A stretch of 64,000 bases of DNA from Pseudopedobacter sp035496935 (lineage in GTDB: Bacteria; Bacteroidota; Bacteroidia; Sphingobacteriales; Sphingobacteriaceae), in contig DATJED010000023.1 of NCBI GenBank assembly GCA_035496935.1, forward strand, positions 124,001 to 188,000. The letters are read 5' to 3'. Below the pieces are notes generated by a model, which was not told where the DNA came from, did no database searches, and worked only from the letters and a program-made list of their open reading frames with translations. The translations under genes and the position numbers were made by a program. Below are positions 42,587-51,990 of this stretch, piece by piece (position 1 is the first letter of the stretch; each line of letters opens with the position of its first letter).

Positions 42587-43827
42587 TATTTTGCAAATTT
42601 CTTTACCGATGCTGCAAATTCTGGATACTGATTAGCCACTTCTTCTAAGCTTAAACCGTCAACAGCACCTTTCCAAGCTTGTTGCAGTGCGTTTACACCA
42701 GCTTTTGCACCCATCGGGTGAGCCAAAATTCCGCCACCGGCCATATATAATAAATCGGTGGTTTGGGTTCTTCTGTAAGTTTCAAACGCTTGCCCGCCCC
42801 ATTGTCCTGATGAAACAACTGGCAAAATCTCATTTCCGCCTAAAAATGGTTTTAAACAGGATTTTATAGATTTCACTACAGAATCATCCGATTCCCAAAA
42901 TTTGTTTTGGATGCCGTTTACATGCAACTGATCAACTCCAGCTAAGCGCCAAATTTTTTGATAGGCCGGAAATTCAATCCCTAATAAAGGATGACGGTTT
43001 AACATTCCCCAACCGTTTCTATGTCCGTGGATGGCCAAAGCGCCTTTATCGCAGATTTTTTTTGTGGCACTTAAGCCTACGCTGTTCACGCTAATCATTG
43101 CGCAAGAACCTTCTTCTTGCCGAATTAAATCGTATTTACGTTGCATTTCATCAATTTCATCACTGATGTTGAACGCATACATTACTTTTTTACCGGTTTT
43201 TTGTTGGTGATTACGGATGACTTTCATAATGGCTTTTACCCGATCATCAAAAAAAGAATTGGCAGTTGAACCCATCAACTCGTCATCTTTAATAAAATCA
43301 ATGCCTGCTTCTACTAAATTTTTTACCAAAGTGGCAGTTTCATCCGGACTCATTCCCACACTGGGTTTTATGATGGTTCCAATCATTGGTCGGTCGGTAA
43401 CATCGGCGGAAGCTTTTGAGCCTTTAATCCCAAATTTTGGTCCTTCAAAATGTTTAGCGAAGGAATCGGGAACTTCCAAATCCATCAGTTTTAAACCGGT
43501 AAACTGCGTAATTTCATACAGATTTCCTTGTAAAGTGCTAATCAAAACCGGAAGGTTATAACCAAAATTTTCAATGGACCAGCTTACTCTTACGTTAGCT
43601 TGCTGATATTTTTTACCCGGAATGCTTCCTCCAGGAATAGAAGGTTCATCCTTTAAATCCAGCAGTTCTATATTTTCAACTCTTGCGGCAAAACGCTGCT
43701 TCAGTTCTTCGGTTTCGCCGGGAACGGCTACAAAAGTGCCCGATGATTGCTCGCCAGCTAATACGGCAGCCGCTTTTTCAACCTCGTAGGGCGTTTCAAT
43801 CAAATAATCGGCATAAATTCTTTCCAT
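42586..43827 (-). CDS. RuBisCO-like protein (form IV), probably acid-sugar-phosphate decarboxylase or hydrolase
   Basis: RuBisCO large-subunit homologue, 413 aa (true RuBisCO about 470). It keeps the carbamylated-lysine region: FIKDDE gives K180, D182 and E183, matching K201/D203/E204 of RuBisCO, and K154 in IGTIIKPSVG matches K175. The neighbouring KPKLG lysine (K177) is Ser here, and loop 6 reads VNGIQNKFWESD instead of GKLEG, so CO2 fixation is not expected. RuBisCO-like proteins paired with a DUF1537 kinase act as 3-oxo-isoapionate-4-phosphate decarboxylase (OiaC) or transcarboxylase/hydrolase (OiaX) in D-apionate use. The gene lies 8 nt after a pectate lyase gene, which suits apiose from pectin. 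Confidence 0.9.
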   Translation of the reverse strand: MERIYADYLIETPYEVEKAAAVLAGEQSSGTFVAVPGETEELKQRFAARVENIELLDLKDEPSIPGGSIPGKKYQQANVRVSWSIENFGYNLPVLISTLQGNLYEITQFTGLKLMDLEVPDSFAKHFEGPKFGIKGSKASADVTDRPMIGTIIKPSVGMSPDETATLVKNLVEAGIDFIKDDELMGSTANSFFDDRVKAIMKVIRNHQQKTGKKVMYAFNISDEIDEMQRKYDLIRQEEGSCAMISVNSVGLSATKKICDKGALAIHGHRNGWGMLNRHPLLGIEFPAYQKIWRLAGVDQLHVNGIQNKFWESDDSVVKSIKSCLKPFLGGNEILPVVSSGQWGGQAFETYRRTQTTDLLYMAGGGILAHPMGAKAGVNALQQAWKGAVDGLSLEEVANQYPEFAASVKKFAK

Positions 43828-43835
43828 TTTAGCTA

Positions 43836-45314
43836 CTAAAATTTTAGTTCAATATTTTCATCCATTAAGCTGTTCAAATAAACCTCTAAACAGGTATAAC
43901 CGCTTATTGTAACTTTATTTCGGTCTGACGGATCATCCGGATTTAAACCGTGTGATTTTTCCCAAGCGTCATCCATGCCATCATAGTCGTTGTCTGTAAT
44001 TGTATTATAGGTTTTGTACGGAGGGTAAGCCTCGTCGCCGAAAGCTAAAACCGGGTTATCAATAATGCCTTTTGCCACACCGTAATACGGATTGTCTTTT
44101 GGGGTTTCATCGTAATGACGGTATTTTGGATTTGTGCCTTTTCCGCTTGCCGTTCCGCTACGCACTTCATTAATCACTCTACGGTCAACCGTATCTCTAG
44201 GGAAAGCGCCTGCGCCAGCTAAAACACTTTTATAAGCATCTTTTGCCGATTCAATTTTTACAGTGTTAGACATTTTAAAAGGCTGGTTTACCAACAGTTC
44301 CGATTTTGAAACACCATTGGCGTCCATTCCTTTTGCGTTGTCTTTATTCAAAGCTTTATTTGCACTGCCTTCCATATAATTTCCGCTCATATACCATTTG
44401 GCAGTTCTGTTTTCCTGAGGTTTAAAATAAGATTCTACAAAATAAGAAGGCTCATCACCCGGCCTTGCCGGTCCTGGTTTGTAATAATTGTTGATGAAAT
44501 TGCAACGATATGTACCATCAATCAAAACATCGGCTCCGTAGGCCGAATTTTGTTTGCCCCAATTGTAATTTACGTTGTTGATGTATTCAAAATAAACATC
44601 TTTATCATTGCTTTTAGCGCCGTTAAATCTGGGCGTTCTACTCACGTTATTAGCTAATAAATTGTGGTGACAGGTAGCAGCTTCTCCGCCCCACTGTGCG
44701 CCATAACTGCGGGCGCCTTTTCCATGTCCGGATGAAAAAAGCCCTTCATGCAAAATGCACCATTGTATGGTGGTGTTTTTATTGTCGTAAATGGTCATGT
44801 TTTCTTCGCTGGACCATCCGAAAGTGCAATGATCGATGATAAAATTGCTCCCGTTTTCTATCCCAATGGAACCACCTTTTATAAACTTCCCATTTTCATC
44901 TAAACCTATTCGGAAGCGTAAATTTCTGATAATTAAATTGTGGCTTCCGCCGAGGTTTACTTTTGCGCCACGAATACAAATTCCATCGCCAGGAGCGGTT
45001 TGCCCTGCTATGGTTGTTCCAGCGGTGCGTTTACTCCTTAAATCGGTAACTAAATTGATGACTCCCGAAACTCGGAAGACAATGGTTGTTGGCTTGTCAA
45101 TGTTTTGCTGTAAAGCCCAACGTAAACTGCCTTTGATTTCTCCTTTTGCATCGTCTTTTAAATTGGTAACTTCCACAACTTCACCTCCACGTCCTCCGCT
45201 TGCCATCATTCCATAACCTTCAGCGGTTGGAAACGCGGGCGTATTGCTTTGCGCAAATAGGTTTGCCGTCATGCAAACCATCAGTATGGAGAATATTTGT
45301 TTTTTGATATTCAT
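43836..45314 (-). CDS. Polysaccharide lyase family 1 pectate lyase-like protein
   Basis: Exported beta-helix lyase of 492 aa, expected to cleave polygalacturonate by beta-elimination. Signal peptide ends at ANLFAQ. Pectate lyase features: FPTAEGYGMMASGGRGGEVV (N-terminus typical of Bacteroidetes PL1), SLRWALQQ, FRVSGVINL, FIIDHCTFGWSSEENMT and NVSRTPRFNGAKSND, where RTPR carries the catalytic arginine. The C-terminal 60 residues contain DNDYDGMDDAWEKSHGLNPD, a calcium-binding repeat. It is followed by cytoplasmic acid-sugar genes in the same operon. Confidence 0.9.
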   Translation of the reverse strand: MNIKKQIFSILMVCMTANLFAQSNTPAFPTAEGYGMMASGGRGGEVVEVTNLKDDAKGEIKGSLRWALQQNIDKPTTIVFRVSGVINLVTDLRSKRTAGTTIAGQTAPGDGICIRGAKVNLGGSHNLIIRNLRFRIGLDENGKFIKGGSIGIENGSNFIIDHCTFGWSSEENMTIYDNKNTTIQWCILHEGLFSSGHGKGARSYGAQWGGEAATCHHNLLANNVSRTPRFNGAKSNDKDVYFEYINNVNYNWGKQNSAYGADVLIDGTYRCNFINNYYKPGPARPGDEPSYFVESYFKPQENRTAKWYMSGNYMEGSANKALNKDNAKGMDANGVSKSELLVNQPFKMSNTVKIESAKDAYKSVLAGAGAFPRDTVDRRVINEVRSGTASGKGTNPKYRHYDETPKDNPYYGVAKGIIDNPVLAFGDEAYPPYKTYNTITDNDYDGMDDAWEKSHGLNPDDPSDRNKVTISGYTCLEVYLNSLMDENIELKF

Positions 45315-45320
45315 AATTTT

Positions 45321-47621
45321 TTAATTCAATTTTATGATGATGTCTTTTCTTCTGCTTTCCGGCATCACTTTAATAATGTTTACTTTTCCGTTTTTTAACG
45401 ATGCCTCAACCACGGTTTGTTGCGGTGCATGCAGTTTAAAATGGATGTCGATGTTTTTAGGCCAAGCCGGAAAAAGTAGAATTTTATCGCCTACATCTTG
45501 CAAAAGCATTTCCTGCAAACCAATCATTCCAGAGCCGCCCCAGTTATGGTCCGGAGTCCAGTCGAAACCAGGTCCCCAAAAAGCCGGAAACCTTCTGGCC
45601 GAATCTTTTAATTTGGCAAAAGTGTATTTCACGGCTTCATCGGTTAAACCTAAGCGGGCCGCCCAGATGTTGTCTTGTTTCCAGCCTTTGCTGTCTCTAA
45701 ATTTTAGCGCATCGGTGTCGTATTTATAAGTGTTTATAGCGGTATCCAATCCGGGTTTTTCTAATCCGTAAATTTTCCATGGAAAAACAGGATAAAGCTG
45801 TGGCGTTTCGCTATTGTTAATTCTTTCCCAAACTACTGCTGGCGAAATGGTGGTTTTTCCGTCAAAAGAGCGGAAACTGATTTCTGGAATATGTGAAAGC
45901 ATTTCGGTCCAATGTTGCTTTTCTTCGGCGTTTAGCAAGTCATCGGGCAAAGCCAAAAAGTTAGTTAAAACGGTTTTTAAACCTGCAATGGTCGAGGTGG
46001 AATTGTAAGCCATTTTATAGGTTTCCGCGGCAGAACCGGGGTATAAAATCAGTTTTCCATCGGCAGTTAAGGCTTTTGCGCCTCGCTGCTTAGCTAAATA
46101 TTGGTAATGCTCATCAAAAAATTGCAGGCTACTTTTAATCAGCGGAATATATTGTTTGATGTCGGTGTTCTGATAAGCTCGGGCATCCAAAATCATCTGA
46201 CAAAACTCTAAAACAGTATCCCATTCATATTCTAACCAAGCATTATATTCCATGCCTTTGTCGTAATTTTCAGGTCGTTTCCAGCCGTATTCTGCCGGGT
46301 TTGGTAAACCGAAGTTTTCAATCTGCTCCGTAAAACTTGCGCCTTTATGGTGCCAGTAAAATTTGGTTCTTAATTCTGCGTTTTTTAAAATACTTAAGTA
46401 AAAATCAAACTGCGGTTTCATTAAATCGGCATCGCCAGCTTTTAGCATTGGCCAATAAACCAAGCGCTGATTTTGGGCGGTATGCGTTCCTCCGCCCCAA
46501 TTTCTAAAATCGGGCGTAAAATTATAGGTGGAATCGGTAAAAACGGGATCAACCGTAAACAAACCACCGTTAAATTTGGTAGGATAAGAACTGTAAGCAT
46601 TACAGCCTAACATATAACGGAACAAATTGTAGTTTTTTGCGACCTCGTAAGCGGTTTTATCTGCTGTTTTCGGAATTTCAATAAAACTTTTGTCCCAAAA
46701 ATTTGCCCACCAATTTGTGGTTTTTGTATAGTCCGCTTTCGCTGATTTGGAAGCTTTAATCGCTAATTCGTTGGTGTTTTGTTTTAAAATTTCTGGATTT
46801 TGATGTTGCCCAGTGTATAAAGCAATTAAAAATTCCTGTTTTTTAGATGCCTTTCTGCTTTTTAACCAATAAGCTTGGTAGGGCGTATTTACGTATTTCC
46901 CTTCCGAAAGTCCGTGGGCAATCAAATCTTTACTGTATAAAACGCCACCAAAAATTCTTTCGGCAATTGGGTTAAATAAGCTGTCTTTTATGCTTTGCAA
47001 ACCTTGCTGTGCAACCACGGCATCAAAAACCGTTTGCTTTTTGTTTTGATGGTAAAACAACACTCCGTGATTTTCAAAAGAAATACGGTCTTTTAAAGTT
47101 TTTACATCGCCCTGTGGTGCCCATTTCCATGAGTTTTGATTGTTCTCTTTCTTTTGTGTGGGATGATCTTCAGCACGCCAGCTTTCATAAGCTACCTGCA
47201 TTTCTGTAGCTTTTGAATGCTGCACTGCTACATGAATAATTGGTTTAAAAACATCAACCCAAATTAAAATATCGCTTTTTAAACCACTTTCGCTTCCAGA
47301 TATGGTGCAGTTTCCTTTGGAAAGATTTAAAGTTTGTTTGAAATTTTCTTTTAAAGCGTTATCAGGGAAATGAACCCTCATTCTCCCGGCTTTTAGCAAA
47401 GTGTTGTTTTCATCAAAAAGTCCGCTTCTGGAGATGTAAAACAATAAGTCTCCGTTTTCTACCCAAACGTTTAAACCGATATCTCCCCCGCCAACGGGCA
47501 TAGATTCCGATGAGTTTTTACTTTGGCTATTCCATTTTATATCATAAACCGTAGCATCAAAATCTTGAGCCTTTAAGTTTATAAAAAGACAGAGGAAAAA
47601 CAGCGTGGTCAATATTTTCAT
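45321..47621 (-). CDS. DUF5703 domain protein, GH95-like glycosidase candidate
   Basis: Exported 766-residue protein. Signal peptide MKILTTLFFLCLFINLKAQ, then an N-terminal beta domain (MPVGGGDIGLNVWVENGDLL, YISRSGLFDENNTLLKAGRM) characteristic of DUF5703, followed by an (alpha/alpha)6 catalytic-like barrel and C-terminal beta strands, the general GH95 plan. The barrel part includes FRYMLGCNAYSSYPTKFNG and TPDFRNWGGGTHTAQNQRL, possible acid sites. ATG 47621 follows the upstream stop by one base; an ATG at 47633 would add four residues. Specificity unknown; pectin side chains are plausible from position. Confidence 0.8.
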   Translation of the reverse strand: MKILTTLFFLCLFINLKAQDFDATVYDIKWNSQSKNSSESMPVGGGDIGLNVWVENGDLLFYISRSGLFDENNTLLKAGRMRVHFPDNALKENFKQTLNLSKGNCTISGSESGLKSDILIWVDVFKPIIHVAVQHSKATEMQVAYESWRAEDHPTQKKENNQNSWKWAPQGDVKTLKDRISFENHGVLFYHQNKKQTVFDAVVAQQGLQSIKDSLFNPIAERIFGGVLYSKDLIAHGLSEGKYVNTPYQAYWLKSRKASKKQEFLIALYTGQHQNPEILKQNTNELAIKASKSAKADYTKTTNWWANFWDKSFIEIPKTADKTAYEVAKNYNLFRYMLGCNAYSSYPTKFNGGLFTVDPVFTDSTYNFTPDFRNWGGGTHTAQNQRLVYWPMLKAGDADLMKPQFDFYLSILKNAELRTKFYWHHKGASFTEQIENFGLPNPAEYGWKRPENYDKGMEYNAWLEYEWDTVLEFCQMILDARAYQNTDIKQYIPLIKSSLQFFDEHYQYLAKQRGAKALTADGKLILYPGSAAETYKMAYNSTSTIAGLKTVLTNFLALPDDLLNAEEKQHWTEMLSHIPEISFRSFDGKTTISPAVVWERINNSETPQLYPVFPWKIYGLEKPGLDTAINTYKYDTDALKFRDSKGWKQDNIWAARLGLTDEAVKYTFAKLKDSARRFPAFWGPGFDWTPDHNWGGSGMIGLQEMLLQDVGDKILLFPAWPKNIDIHFKLHAPQQTVVEASLKNGKVNIIKVMPESRRKDIIIKLN

Positions 47622-47622
47622 C

Positions 47623-49065
47623 TTAAAAATCATCTGTTCTAAATGAAGAAACCGGGAAACCTTCGGTACTAAACAGTTCGCCGACTACAAAATCCTTAAA
47701 AGCGTACCTTACGGCTACGGGGTCTTTTACTTTGGGCGATGAAACCACAATTTCGTTTCCGTTAATTTCTGCCTTGGCAGGATAAAACCACTGGTCTTTA
47801 CCCGCAATTTCAAAATTCACCAAATTTTTCCCGAAAGTAGTGAAGCCGTTTTTAACGTTTTTAAACTTTAAAGTTACAATATTGCCCGCTACGCTGAGCG
47901 TATCATACACCGGCGATTCAAAACCAAAACCTTTTATCCCATAAGTCTTAGCCAAAGCCATTAAAGCCAATCTTTCTCCGCCTTCTTTTTTGTGCATCGG
48001 GTGGATGCTATTTTCCTCGCCAATATCCATCAGACTTACCATGCCAGAATTCGGGATTTTAGCTAAAGCTTTTCGTTGCGCATCTCTTAAATACGCCGAA
48101 TTAAGTTTTCCGCCAGCTTTATAAGGCGGGAGTTGCGCATAATTGTAAGGAGCAATCTGTACATAGTAAAACGGGAAATCGCCTTGGTTCCATTCTGTTC
48201 TCCATTCTTTTACTAAAGCAGGGAAAAGTTTCTCGTATTGGTCGGGTCGGTCGTAATTGGATTCTCCTTGATAAAAAACTACGCCTTTTATTCCGTAACC
48301 AATTATTGGGTGCAACATGCCGTTATATAAAGCAGTTGCAGTTCGGTTGTCCACTTTGCTGGCATTTTCTTTTTTTGGCAGTTCAATCCCGGCAAATTCT
48401 TCCAAATCTTTCCTGCTCATCCAAGCTTCGGCGTTGGAACCTCCGTAATTTACGTTGATTAATCCGACAGGTACTTTCAGCATTTCTTGTAATAAACGCC
48501 CAAAAAAGTAGCCTGTTGCGCTAAAGTTAGCTACCGATTCTGGTTCTGCCTGTTTCCAAAATGATGGCTTGCTATTTTCCTGAGCTTCAAATTCTCTAGC
48601 TCTCGGAATAATGTACAGTCGTAAATTTGAGTTTGTAGAATGCACAATTGCATCGTTAGAACCTAAAACCGGTTGTGAGCGGAAACCTTTCATCGGCATT
48701 TCCATGTTTGATTGTCCGCCTAAAATCCAAACTTCGCCGATTAATATATTTTTTAGATTTAGATTTTTACCGTCGTTGATGTTGATTTCATACGGTCCGC
48801 CCGCTTTTGGAGTATTTACATAAACCTTCCATTTTCCATTCTTATCCGCTTTTGCCGAGTAATTTTGCTTATCCCATGAGGTTTTAAGGTTTACAGCATT
48901 ATTGGATTGGCTCCATCCCCATATTGCTACTTTAGCTTCTTGTTGTAAAACCATATTATCCGTAAAGATAGAAGCCATTTTTACCTGAGAAAATCCAGAT
49001 TTGGTTATAAATAAGGATAGAAAAGCTAATAAAATAACAATGTTTACGTTTTTTCTTTTGTTCAT
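47623..49065 (-). CDS. Sialate O-acetylesterase-like (SASA) carbohydrate esterase
   Basis: Exported SGNH-type esterase of 480 aa. Signal peptide MNKRKNVNIVILLAFLSLFI ends before SGFSQ. Block I is WILGGQSNMEMP (catalytic Ser), block with VVFYQGESNYDRP follows, and SIHPMHKKEGGERLALMAL carries the catalytic Asp/His area. In sialate esterases these remove acetyl groups; in pectin-use loci the likely targets are acetyl esters on pectin sugars. It is the first gene of the leftward operon, starting 222 bp from the divergent uronidase-like gene. Confidence 0.92.
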   Translation of the reverse strand: MNKRKNVNIVILLAFLSLFITKSGFSQVKMASIFTDNMVLQQEAKVAIWGWSQSNNAVNLKTSWDKQNYSAKADKNGKWKVYVNTPKAGGPYEININDGKNLNLKNILIGEVWILGGQSNMEMPMKGFRSQPVLGSNDAIVHSTNSNLRLYIIPRAREFEAQENSKPSFWKQAEPESVANFSATGYFFGRLLQEMLKVPVGLINVNYGGSNAEAWMSRKDLEEFAGIELPKKENASKVDNRTATALYNGMLHPIIGYGIKGVVFYQGESNYDRPDQYEKLFPALVKEWRTEWNQGDFPFYYVQIAPYNYAQLPPYKAGGKLNSAYLRDAQRKALAKIPNSGMVSLMDIGEENSIHPMHKKEGGERLALMALAKTYGIKGFGFESPVYDTLSVAGNIVTLKFKNVKNGFTTFGKNLVNFEIAGKDQWFYPAKAEINGNEIVVSSPKVKDPVAVRYAFKDFVVGELFSTEGFPVSSFRTDDF

Positions 49066-49182
49066 TCTTGTAAAAAGGTTTATATCATTGCTTTAGCTAT
49101 CAAAATAAACGTCACTTGCGTTAGAGTAATAATTAAAGCGATTTGGGTTTATTTTCGTTTCATACAAATATTATAAAAATTT

Positions 49183-49223
49183 TATATTTGAATATAGTTT
49201 TCATAGATAAATTTTTATATTTG
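49183..49223 (+). promoter_or_regulatory. Two candidate -7 boxes in the divergent promoter region
   Basis: TATATTTG occurs twice on the plus strand (49183-49190 and 49216-49223), both matching TAnnTTTG, 98 and 65 nt before the uronidase-like start. -33 elements are weak. No matching box was found for the leftward gene in this 222-bp gap. Confidence 0.4.
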
Positions 49224-49287
49224 GTATTTAATAAATATAAAGACGCTTATTTCTCACCGAATTTAAGCAATAAACCTACATAACATA

Positions 49288-51987
49288 ATGATTAAGCCGA
49301 GACAAATAAGTTGCCTTTTCTTCACCATTTTTTTAACGCTTGCATTTTCAAGCAACGCCCAGCAAGTAAAATCCAATTCGCAAGTTTATATTTCTGTGGA
49401 TAAAAATGCCAGCGAAAGGGTAGCTTTTGGAGTAGAACGGCTGAACAAAGCCTTAACGGCTCATAATTATGTGCTTTCTAAAACGTCAGGTAAAAACGCA
49501 TTTCAAATTGCTGTTAACAATCGGTTTGATTCCAATTTGCCCAAAGAAGGCTATCAAATTACTAAAACAAATTCTACTATTAATATAAAGGCTCATGACG
49601 ATTCGGGTTTGCTTTACGCTTGTTTAGATTTAGCAGATAGAATTAACTCAACAGGTAAAATCCCTGAGCAACTTTCAATAACAGACCATCCCGAAATGGT
49701 GTTGCGTGGAACTTGCATCGGTATACAAAAACCAACTTTATTACCGGGCAGAGGCACCTACGAATATCCTTATACGCCCGAAACTTTCCCATGGTTATAT
49801 GACAAGGATTTATGGATAAAATATTTGGATATGATGGTGGAAAACCGTTATAACTCGCTTTACTTATGGAACGGACATCCGTTTTCGTCATTGGTGAAGC
49901 TGAAAGATTATCCAGAAGCTTTGGAAGTTGACGAAGCCACATTTAAAAAGAACGAAGAAATTTATGAGTTTATCACTCAGGAAGCCGATAAACGAGGAAT
50001 TTGGGTAATCCAGATGTTTTATAATGTAATTATACCAAAACCCTTCGCGGAAAAAAGGGGCTTGGAAACACAGGATAGAAACAGACCAATTGTTCCGGTA
50101 ATTGCAGATTACACCCGGAAATCCATAGCGGCCTTTGTGGCTAAATATCCGAATGTAGGTTTGCTAGTTACATTAGGAGAAGCTATGGAAGGAGTGGGAC
50201 AAATGGATATCGACTGGTTTACCCAAACCATTTTACCGGGCGTTAAAGACGGGCTTAAAGCTCTAGGAAAAACAGAAGAACCACCTGTGGTTTTAAGAGC
50301 GCATGATACCGATGCGCCAGCTGTAATGAAAGCCGCTTTGCCAATTTATAAAAACCTGTACACCATGGCGAAATACAACGGCGAGGCTTTAACAACTTAC
50401 ACTCCTCGTGGTAAATGGGCCGAGCTACATCGTACACTAAGCGCTATTGGAACAGTGCAAATAGAAAACGTACATATTTTAGCTAATCTAGAGCCGTTCC
50501 GTTACAGCTCTCCAGATTTTATCCAAAAATCTGTGCAAGCCATGCACTCTGTTTATCATGCCAATGGACTGCATTTATATCCACAAGCGTCTTATTGGGA
50601 TTGGCCTTATACCGCTGATAAAGTAGCTAAACGACTTTTACAGGTAGATAGGGATTGGATGTGGTATAAAGCTTGGGCCAGATATGCATGGAAAGCTAAC
50701 CGATCGAAATCCGAGGAAACCCTTTATTGGAGCAAGTTATTGAGCCAGAATTTCGGCACAAACCAAAAAGCATCTGAGAACATTGTTACGGCTTATGAAG
50801 AAAGCGGAGAAATTTCTCCAAAGATATTGCGTAGAGTAGGAATTACCGATGGAAATCGTCAAACCATGACTTTGGGAATGTTGATGACCCAGTTTATCAA
50901 TCCTTTTAGATATGGTTTGTTTACCTTATTGTATGAATCTGAGGCGCCAGAAGGTGAAATGATTATTGATTATGCAAAAAAGGAATGGAAAAAAGAACCT
51001 CATATTGGCGAAACGCCAATCCAGATTGCGAACGAAGTGGAGCAACACGGTAAAATCGCTGTAAAAGCGATAAATGCGGCAGCAGATGGCGTTTCAAAAA
51101 ATACGGAAGAATTTGCTCGCTTAAAAAACGATATTTATTGCTATGATGCCATGGCTAGGTTTTACGCCAACAAAATCAGAGCGGCAGTGCAAGTATTGAG
51201 GTTTAAATACAGTGATGATATTGACGATTTAGAAAAAGCAGTGCCTATGTTGGAGCAAAGCGTGAGGGATTATGCAGAACTCACAAATTTGACTAAAGAC
51301 GCTTACCTGTACGCTAATAGTATGCAAACCAAACAGCGTAAAATCCCTATGCGTGGAGTGGATGCAACTTATATTCACTGGAAAGAAATGTTACCAGTTT
51401 ACCAAAAAGAGCTGGACGATTTTAAGGCACACATTGCCGAGTTAAGAGCGGAAAATAACGGCGATAAAGTAAAAACCGAAGCTTTTAACAATGCAGATCT
51501 TAAATTCTCATCCAAAAACTTAGTGTTTTACAATTTGGCAGAAGGCGCTAAAATTAGAGAAGGAGAAACCGTAACGATTAAAAACCTTGCTCCGGAACTT
51601 CAAGGTTTAAAGGCAATAAGGTTGGGCAAATCGGACCAGATTATGTACGGAACGCAACTTTCTTTCGAAAATGCAAAACCTATAAAAGTTTTGGTGGGTT
51701 ACTTTAAAGATACGCAAAGTGGTGAGTTGGCTCCGCCGGTTTTAGAAACCGATGCCAGCGCTAATGATTTTGGGCAAGCAGAAATAAAAATTGCCAATGC
51801 CTTAAAAACCAGTTCGGGTAGGTTAATTAATGTGCATTCGTTCAGCTTCCCGAAAGGTAAAAACACCCTGAGTTTAGGAAAAGGCGCCGTTTTGGTTTTA
51901 GGTTTTATTAACGACGATGAACCTCTAAGAATCCACAATGCAGGTTTTGATGGTAGCGGAAAAGATATTGACTGGTTATTTGAATAA
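49288..51987 (+). CDS. Putative uronidase-type glycoside hydrolase (GH67/GH20-like N-terminal domain)
   Basis: Exported 899-residue enzyme. Signal peptide ends near SNAQQ. A GH67N/GH20b-like beta-alpha domain (about 25-130; EGYQITKTNSTINIKAHDDSG, LLYACLDLADRI) precedes a TIM-barrel-like catalytic part starting at RGTCIGIQKPTLLPGRG and containing WIKYLDMMVENRYNSLYLWN, KRGIWVIQMFYN and VTLGEAMEGVGQMDIDWF, then a helical C-terminal part and a final beta domain. Related proteins in Bacteroidetes are often labelled alpha-D-galacturonidase, a label I cannot confirm. It leads the rightward operon and is coupled to the next gene by a 3-nt gap. Confidence 0.75.
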   Translation: MIKPRQISCLFFTIFLTLAFSSNAQQVKSNSQVYISVDKNASERVAFGVERLNKALTAHNYVLSKTSGKNAFQIAVNNRFDSNLPKEGYQITKTNSTINIKAHDDSGLLYACLDLADRINSTGKIPEQLSITDHPEMVLRGTCIGIQKPTLLPGRGTYEYPYTPETFPWLYDKDLWIKYLDMMVENRYNSLYLWNGHPFSSLVKLKDYPEALEVDEATFKKNEEIYEFITQEADKRGIWVIQMFYNVIIPKPFAEKRGLETQDRNRPIVPVIADYTRKSIAAFVAKYPNVGLLVTLGEAMEGVGQMDIDWFTQTILPGVKDGLKALGKTEEPPVVLRAHDTDAPAVMKAALPIYKNLYTMAKYNGEALTTYTPRGKWAELHRTLSAIGTVQIENVHILANLEPFRYSSPDFIQKSVQAMHSVYHANGLHLYPQASYWDWPYTADKVAKRLLQVDRDWMWYKAWARYAWKANRSKSEETLYWSKLLSQNFGTNQKASENIVTAYEESGEISPKILRRVGITDGNRQTMTLGMLMTQFINPFRYGLFTLLYESEAPEGEMIIDYAKKEWKKEPHIGETPIQIANEVEQHGKIAVKAINAAADGVSKNTEEFARLKNDIYCYDAMARFYANKIRAAVQVLRFKYSDDIDDLEKAVPMLEQSVRDYAELTNLTKDAYLYANSMQTKQRKIPMRGVDATYIHWKEMLPVYQKELDDFKAHIAELRAENNGDKVKTEAFNNADLKFSSKNLVFYNLAEGAKIREGETVTIKNLAPELQGLKAIRLGKSDQIMYGTQLSFENAKPIKVLVGYFKDTQSGELAPPVLETDASANDFGQAEIKIANALKTSSGRLINVHSFSFPKGKNTLSLGKGAVLVLGFINDDEPLRIHNAGFDGSGKDIDWLFE

Positions 51988-51990
51988 GAT

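Noticed and set aside
42586..43827. Genuine CO2-fixing RuBisCO
   Set aside because: Loop 6 lysine context and the K177 equivalent are not conserved, the protein is short, and no phosphoribulokinase or small subunit is present.
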